NCBI GenBank assembly: GCA_003235365.1
Contig: QJWJ01000487.1
Location: 1 to 42,655, forward strand
Origin: Deltaproteobacteria bacterium
Lineage (GTDB): Bacteria > Myxococcota_A > Polyangia > Polyangiales > Polyangiaceae
Direction of reading: 5' to 3'
Length of the DNA: 42,655 bases
Part shown: positions 40,284 through 42,655 of the stretch, one piece after another
How positions within the stretch are numbered: position 1 is the first letter of the stretch
Layout of the letters: the number at the start of each line of letters is the position of its first letter
Position numbers and translations under genes: made by a program
The notes under the pieces: model-generated
The model's database searches: none
Told to the model about the DNA's origin: nothing
What the model saw: the letters and a program-made list of their open reading frames with translations, nothing else

Positions 40284-41507
40284 CTACTCGCAGGCTGCGG
40301 TCATGCAGTCGTCGATCTCGCTGGCGCAGTTCTCCTCAGCGCAGTCGTCGCAGTCGCTGCCTGGACACTCGTCCTTACATGCCATGGCCAAACATTGGTC
40401 GCGGCGGTCGAGGAGAGCGACCACGTTCGGGCAGGAATCGACGATGCACTTCTGATAGCAGGGACCCACCGTGAAGATCCCTGGTACGCTGAGGTCCGGC
40501 GCCTCTTCGGCGGGGCAGGACTGGAGGCATTCCGATGTCTCCCCACAGGTATTCGTGCCGACGCCCATGGAGTCGGCGTATTCGCCTGCACACATCAACG
40601 CGAAGGGGTCCTCCGGTGCTGGATACGCGTATCCCCAGAACGAGCACATTTCGTCGTCATACTTGGACTGGCCTTGAATGTAAGGTTTGAAGTCGTCGTT
40701 GCGGTAATTGCACTCGAATCGGAAGTGCGACCCCGCAGCGATCTTCAGCTCACCGTGGTACTGCTCGGGGTGTTCCCAGTCCGACGTGGAGAGGAATGGC
40801 TTCTTCGCCTTTGGGCCGTCAGGAGGGTCGATGAAACCGTTCCAACTGGTTCCGCGGAGATGGTAGTGCCCATTTCCTTCGATCAGCGTCATGTCACTTG
40901 GGATCTTGCACCGCAAGCTGGCCTTGGCTGTATCCTTCGGCGGTATGTAGATGTACGGGTTGTAGAACTGGAGTAACCCCATCTCTTGGTCGACGTCGTC
41001 CGCGGCGATCGTCTTGAGTTGAAAGTCGACGCTGACTGGTACCGACTTGGGTTGGGCGTTGACGGCATGCACCTGCGCGATGAGGATTTCGCCCGGTTCG
41101 AATGCGAGTCCGACCCCTTTGGGGAAGTCTACATCGGCCGTCGGCGTCTGCTCCAAGAGGATGAAGTTCGTCGTGTACTGCATCGGGTCCGAGTTCCCTT
41201 CCCAGCACGTGACGGGATCGTTGAGCTTCGCGCCGTCGGGTAGCTTCTTCAGGCGTGTGCGGTACAGGCCGTAGTGATGCGCGTGTTCGGACGTGTGTGA
41301 GCGGCCGGAGAGGAAGATCCTCTCGTTGTCGTTCTTGGGTAGCTGGATGTACTGGCAGAACCAGGTTTCTTCACCAGCGCCGAGGGTAGCCTCGACTGAA
41401 TAGCTCAGCATGTTCGAAGACTGTTCGGTACTAGGATCTTCTTCGCCGTCGCTACTTCCGCATGCGACGAGCGTGATGCATGACAAGTATGTTGCCCATC
41501 GATTCAT
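40284..41507 (-). CDS. PHM/DBM-like copper type II ascorbate-dependent monooxygenase lipoprotein
   Basis: A 407-residue lipoprotein (ATG 41507, GGAG 11 bp upstream, lipobox TLVAC, Cys16). It keeps the copper ligands of peptidylglycine/dopamine-beta monooxygenases in order. His77-His78 in EHAHHYGLYR and His147 in IAQVHAVNA fit the CuH site. His214 and His216 in GNGHYHLRG and Met287 in DDEMCSFWGYAYP fit the CuM site. Both domains are thus present (about 35-170 and 175-300). In this family two copper sites with ascorbate hydroxylate a C-H bond. The C-terminal 105 residues are an added Cys-rich tail (at least 14 Cys). Substrate unknown. Next to it are a cytochrome-like gene and a divergent PKS, but a link is only a guess. 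Confidence 0.83.
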   Translation of the reverse strand: MNRWATYLSCITLVACGSSDGEEDPSTEQSSNMLSYSVEATLGAGEETWFCQYIQLPKNDNERIFLSGRSHTSEHAHHYGLYRTRLKKLPDGAKLNDPVTCWEGNSDPMQYTTNFILLEQTPTADVDFPKGVGLAFEPGEILIAQVHAVNAQPKSVPVSVDFQLKTIAADDVDQEMGLLQFYNPYIYIPPKDTAKASLRCKIPSDMTLIEGNGHYHLRGTSWNGFIDPPDGPKAKKPFLSTSDWEHPEQYHGELKIAAGSHFRFECNYRNDDFKPYIQGQSKYDDEMCSFWGYAYPAPEDPFALMCAGEYADSMGVGTNTCGETSECLQSCPAEEAPDLSVPGIFTVGPCYQKCIVDSCPNVVALLDRRDQCLAMACKDECPGSDCDDCAEENCASEIDDCMTAACE

Positions 41508-42000
41508 AACTATAAACTCCGTCAGAACGCGCCCTGTATTGAGCGGTTCCCCGTACCGTGACGCGCGTAGCAAGGGAACTCCCTCGAAGGAGGGATGTCC
41601 TGTTGCAGCGGTCACTGTGTGGCAGAGATGTTTCCAGGTTGGGAGAGAATATGGCGTCGGTTCAGGCTTGCTGGAAGTCGGGAACCGTTGTGTGACCTTA
41701 GGGTTAACCGTGTTAAATGCCTTGTTTTGCGTTTGGGGTCTTGTGATAGTTGAAGTCGCTGCGTAGATCACGGTGCTGGGTGTTCATTTCGAGGAGTGAT
41801 GCGCGCAGTTGGGTTTGGGCGTTGCAGGGAGCGTGTATGTTGACCGAGGGTCATTGGAGGAAGTTCGGCCAGACACAGCGTTCACTCGCAAGTGGGGGCT
41901 CACGATCTCCCGTGATGGCTCGCAGGTCATCGAGCCCAGTATCGGACAGTGTGTCCGTGTGCATGGAGGCTGCGTTTTCAGCAGCACATGAGGAGGAACG
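41508..42000. other. Divergent region upstream of PKS
   Basis: A 493-bp region with an AT-richer patch at about 41685-41760 that includes the palindrome GGTTAACC (41703-41710). TTGTGT (41688) with TGTTAA 18 bp on is a weak promoter candidate for the PKS. A short open frame at 41809-41991 has no domain and was not called. A 5-bp hairpin (GCTGC/GCAGC, 41969-41985) lies just before the AGGAGG ribosome site. Confidence 0.5.
41943..41957. promoter_or_regulatory. Inverted repeat CGGACA-N3-TGTCCG upstream of PKS
   Basis: A perfect 6-bp inverted repeat with a 3-nt spacer, 43 bp upstream of the PKS start codon and 33 bp before AGGAGG. Placement in a 5' leader or promoter suggests an operator; the cognate regulator is unknown. 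Confidence 0.45.
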
Positions 42001-42655
42001 ATGTCGGAAGTGATTCAGCGACGCCTGGTGGAGCTATTAGCGGAGAAACTGGGCTGTGGTACTGGACAGATCGATCCGCGCGCTCGGCTTCGTGACATCG
42101 GTGTCGATTCGAGGATGGTAACCAGCGTTCTGGCAACCATTGGAGCCGAGTTGGGGCGGGTGCTGAGTCTCACTCTGGCTTGGGAACACCCGACGACGAA
42201 GGAGCTGGCGCAAGCGATAGAGCGGTACGGCGCGAATGACGGCGCGGCGCCGGTCGCTTCCGTACGTTCGGTGGGTGTCCGGTCCCGAGGAGCACACGAC
42301 GATCCGATTGCGGTCGTTGGGCTGTCGTGTCGAGTTCCAGGTGCCGCCAGCCCCACAGAGTTCTTTGCGATGCTCAGCCGCGGAGAAAACGCAGTGCGAG
42401 ACCTCCCGCCTGAGCGATTCGACGTGGCTGCGCTGTATTCCGACGACCCGAACGCCTCGGGTTGCGCGAGCACTCGGTGGGCGGGCTTGTTGGATTCTGT
42501 CGATGCGTTCGACGCGGAGTTTTTCGGTGTATCGCGGCGAGAAGCGACACACATGGATCCGCAACAGCGTTTGGTACTCGAGCTGGCATGGGAGGCACTC
42601 GAAGACGCGGGCGTTTCGCCACGTCAACTTCGAGGCTCGCGGACGGGAGTTTTCG
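42001..42655 (+). CDS. Modular type I polyketide synthase, 5' part (ACP-KS), truncated by window end
   Basis: The first 218 residues of a long protein. AGGAGG ends 4 bp before the ATG at 42001. Residues about 1-78 are an acyl carrier protein (MSEVIQRRLVELLAEKLG, then LRDIGVDSRMV with phosphopantetheine Ser37). After a linker, a ketosynthase starts at about 101: DPIAVVGLSCRVPGAASPTE, GENAVRDLPPERFD, WAGLLDSVDAFDAEFFGVSRREATHMDPQQR and EDAGVSPRQLRGSRTGVF, all typical. The KS active-site Cys-His-His lie beyond the window. A leading ACP without its own loading enzyme implies a starter transferred in trans, for example by a separate AMP ligase, or from an upstream subunit. It is divergent from the copper monooxygenase gene. 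Confidence 0.93.
   Translation, partial: MSEVIQRRLVELLAEKLGCGTGQIDPRARLRDIGVDSRMVTSVLATIGAELGRVLSLTLAWEHPTTKELAQAIERYGANDGAAPVASVRSVGVRSRGAHDDPIAVVGLSCRVPGAASPTEFFAMLSRGENAVRDLPPERFDVAALYSDDPNASGCASTRWAGLLDSVDAFDAEFFGVSRREATHMDPQQRLVLELAWEALEDAGVSPRQLRGSRTGVF

Noticed and set aside
41809..41991. 60-codon frame ahead of the PKS, considered as a small leader protein
   Set aside because: No ribosome site or domain, and it crosses the inverted repeat and hairpin of the PKS leader.

Overview
The window is GC-rich and gene-dense. It carries an unusually high number of exported proteins: at least nine lipoproteins with visible lipoboxes, most followed by low-complexity Asp/Ser/Gly/Pro linkers. Two proteins have C-termini like the MYXO-CTERM sorting signal (Cys, hydrophobic stretch, Arg cluster). 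There is also a DUF4423/TIGR02147-type regulator, FG-GAP, kelch and Cys-rich surface proteins, and the start of a modular polyketide synthase. Together these point to a myxobacterium (Myxococcota, probably Polyangia/Sorangium-like). This is inference from protein style; no rRNA or tRNA gene was seen.

Left part (1-14 kb): a secreted kelch protein converges on a MYXO-CTERM-like protein. Next comes a secreted protein in which seven C-x3-C-x9-C-x3-C units are strung between collagen-like Gly-X-Y tracts. These are followed by a GH3 glycosidase lipoprotein, a very large propeller-like lipoprotein, a Cys-containing lipoprotein, a double-XRE/DUF4423 regulator and a lipid-anchored alpha/beta hydrolase with a Ser-Asp-His triad.

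Middle (14-27 kb): a kelch lipoprotein is divergent from a stand-alone winged-helix regulator. The regulator precedes a small six-cysteine secreted protein, a membrane-anchored protein with three parvulin-like domains, and a membrane-anchored protein with repeated carboxypeptidase-regulatory-like domains; the last two genes overlap. Three more surface lipoproteins follow (Cys-rich, L-domain-like, DUF4215 plus FG-GAP propeller). A 713-base convergent gap then holds a 21-bp periodic repeat array, several hairpins and a 7-bp tandem repeat.

Right part (27-42.7 kb): a triple-LysM M15-like peptidase and a TonB-dependent receptor lie on the minus strand. Divergent from the receptor is a tight four-gene operon: a LivJ-like binding lipoprotein, a hybrid histidine kinase, a PhnD-like binding protein and a TrpX/ABC_sub_bind-like protein. 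No permease or ATPase is present, which suggests ligand sensing rather than transport. Then come a truncated SDR remnant, an orphan lipoprotein, an Asp-box/MYXO-CTERM-like protein, a small CX5CH (cytochrome-like) lipoprotein and a lipoprotein that keeps every copper ligand of PHM-type ascorbate-dependent monooxygenases. The last 655 bases are the 5' end of a modular PKS that begins with ACP-KS.

The best candidates for undescribed systems are the transporter-less sensory operon with its divergent TonB receptor, the small-Cys-protein/triple-parvulin operon, and the twin-CX3C/collagen hybrid protein.
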